Notes under the pieces: model-generated
What the model was told of the DNA's origin: nothing
Databases searched by the model: none
Seen by the model: the letters and a program-made list of their open reading frames with translations, nothing else
Position numbers and translations under genes: made by a program
From: Clostridiales bacterium
GTDB taxonomy: Bacteria; Bacillota; Clostridia; Christensenellales; SZUA-584
Reading direction: 5' to 3'
Length of the DNA: 37,553 bases
Assembly: GCA_029265435.1 (NCBI GenBank)
Contig: JAJUJH010000008.1
Span: 1 to 37,553, forward strand
Shown here: one piece after another, positions 36,801-37,553 of the stretch
Position numbering within the stretch: position 1 is the first letter of the stretch
Layout of the letters: every line of letters starts with the position of its first letter

Positions 36801-37553
36801 TTTGCAGTCCAGTACCTGCAGGCCGTCAGGCAGGTCGGGCAGGCTGGTCAACCGGTTTTTATTGCAGACTAACTCTATAAGGGAAGCAGGCAAAGCCGGC
36901 AATTGGGTTAGCTGATTGTTATCGCAGTCCAGCATCCGCAGGCCGTCAGGCAGGTCGGGCAGGCTCGTCAACCGGTTTTTATAGCAGACTAAGACATTAA
37001 GGGAATCAGGCAAAGCCGGCAATTGGGTTAGCTGATTGTTATCGCAGTCCAGCATATTCAGGCCGTCAGGCAGGTCGGGCAGGCTGGTCAACTGGTTATT
37101 ATAGCAGTATAAAACAATAAGGGAATCAGGCAAAGCCGGTAAACTGGTCAATTGATTGGCTGTGCAATTCAGCTGAAGAATCCCCGTGCCCTGGAAATGC
37201 TCCAACCCCGCCAGGCTGGCTATGCTTTTGCTGGCGACGTAAAGGGTATTGCCTTTTTGGGGCATCCGTGCGATCAAATCCTGTTTTGTAAAGCTCCCCG
37301 GCGCACCGCTGTTGCCCAGCCACTCCCAGACCGCCTGCTTGAAGTTGGGATCGGTAAAGTCGCCGGAAATATCCAGGTTCTCCACGGAAACGGGGACTGT
37401 TAACTTAAGGTTCCCGGAACCGGACTGGGCGGTCAGGACTAGATCGTAGCCGCCCGCCGGGGTCGCCGGGACAGGCTGCAGCGTCACGGTGTTGGAAGCG
37501 ATGCTCGCCGCCAGCTCGCTAGAGGTGGCGGGGTCGATTGCAAAGGTGATGCT
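33804..37553 (-). CDS. LPXTG-anchored giant surface protein, 5' end outside window: short-period LRRs, Ig-like and InlB B-type modules, CBM_X2-like domain, LPITG sorting signal
   Basis: Frame open to base 37553; LRR 'LPDSLIVLYCYNNQLTSLPDLP' series; 'YAVIYDANGGTGTAP...LTLYAIW'; 'DPTSASFDKHYMQDISVTMTLNGHSLSSVKNGTSILSRGTDYTI'; C-terminus 'LPITGQDNMPLWVLGVLAVLSGAAAVAVMTRAKRKSH'. Confidence 0.93.
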   Translation of the reverse strand, partial: SITFAIDPATSSELAASIASNTVTLQPVPATPAGGYDLVLTAQSGSGNLKLTVPVSVENLDISGDFTDPNFKQAVWEWLGNSGAPGSFTKQDLIARMPQKGNTLYVASKSIASLAGLEHFQGTGILQLNCTANQLTSLPALPDSLIVLYCYNNQLTSLPDLPDGLNMLDCDNNQLTQLPALPDSLNVLVCYKNRLTSLPDLPDGLRMLDCDNNQLTQLPALPASLIELVCNKNRLTSLPDLPDGLQVLDCKNNQLTQLPALPASLITLYCESNRLTALPALGANVITVECGYNQLTGLPQLPSGLSTLGCNDNQLEALPELPPNLQWLFCDENRLTSLPDLPDTLTILKCDRNFINVFSGPEKDRLDACPAATKTVTPQYRYAYTGNSLAFTSAGDSQGIQAADVKKEGSYDGNTWWNTYEPTDFGLFAFASSDSNVATVDSQGVVTPAGNGSCVIYARFAGIASAYTQAVIPVTVNMSAAAIDIAAIPGVTPPARGEAPVTAITETAQYTGTVSWSPADNPFGGGRVYTATITLTPKAGYTLTGVAENFFTVAGATSVSNAADSGVVTAVFPATKYAVIYDANGGTGTAPTEGDKAAGETFIAADNTFAPPAGTYKKFKNWNLSPDGTAPNYLPGETVYMPSNDLTLYAIWAVPELYGSVTINGEAKFGSTLSVAPLHYYPDTDGDAPTYQWRRNGTDIDGATNSTYTLTEADIGARISVLVTADGIHAVGSLTSSQTAVVNKAEGPAAPEAPSLAGKTHNSVTLKANAAYEFRVNGGAWQDSNVFMGLSPETEYTFTARVKETATHNASAESAGLAVTTDAEPPATVLVTFITVKGAGDAKTVENGGTLQMLAEVLPADATDKTVTWSVYSGSGTAAIDPSTGLLTGTGEGTVTVRATANDGSGVYGEAAITIIGQAEPDAMIDPTSASFDKHYMQDISVTMTLNGHSLSSVKNGTSILSRGTDYTILGNIITIKKEYLGRQEVGTTILTFDFSAGADQTLTITVSDSTPPYSQQTLTDPGSGISISGSLIEGAQLLVTKLDPASDAYKELEAALNNGQEIILCFEISLFGDSLGESYVGALTLSFPVGTQYNGQTLTLLHNTGSGIERYTGVVANGTLTVTVNSLSPYALAKSEPIRDLPDNHTMYEGGRVTWTPSPSGGTWQYDKEYLTATANGNSMTFKAIKTGYTTVTYTINGMTHDIAVTILAAELPITGQDNMPLWVLGVLAVLSGAAAVAVMTRAKRKSH
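36781..37140 (-). repeat. Three tandem 120-bp units (each two 20-aa LRRs) in the LPITG protein gene
   Basis: Units at 36781-36900, 36901-37020 and 37021-37140 are nearly identical, e.g. 'aattgggttagctgattgtt.t.gcagtccag' recurs every 120 bp. Confidence 0.95.

Noticed and set aside
36781-37140. Possible CRISPR or non-coding tandem array at the 120-bp repeats
   Set aside because: Unit length is a multiple of three and encodes in-frame LRRs within a continuous ORF.
1-37553. Defence system, prophage or biosynthetic gene cluster
   Set aside because: No nucleases, methylases, phage structural genes, transposases or assembly-line enzymes could be recognised in any frame.

Overview
Bacterial chromosomal segment, probably Firmicutes/Clostridia-like judging from HprK, a trp T-box, type III glutamine synthetase, the L10 leader and DUF5685-DnaJ. 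All identifications come from reading the sequence; no database search was run. Contents in order: (1) 3' end of a large TIG/InlB-B-repeat surface protein; (2) HAD phosphatase - hprK - ROK glucokinase - solute-binding-like lipoprotein; (3) convergent SleB-type cell-wall hydrolase; (4) NlpC/P60 protein carrying Big-like and dockerin-like modules; (5) tRNA-Ser(GCT); (6) TetR regulator followed by a 1644-aa glycine-rich surface protein; (7) type III glutamine synthetase on the minus strand; (8) DUF5685 / DnaJ / membrane-protein cassette; (9) rpmG-secE-nusG-rplK-rplA-rplJ-rplL on the minus strand with L1- and L10-type leaders; (10) T-box-controlled trpEGDCFBA; (11) a sortase coupled to a giant LPITG-anchored LRR surface protein that runs off the right edge. 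Most of the window is ordinary housekeeping. The best candidates for something undescribed are: a three-copy dispersed intergenic repeat that can fold into nested hairpins, with wobble pairs kept between copies; a promoter-terminator-SD arrangement in the glnN leader suggesting attenuation; a small ORF with a strong SD and an in-frame amber codon upstream of the rpmG operon; and an unannotated 47-aa ORF directly followed by a terminator. I found no CRISPR array, prophage, intact transposase or convincing defence system.
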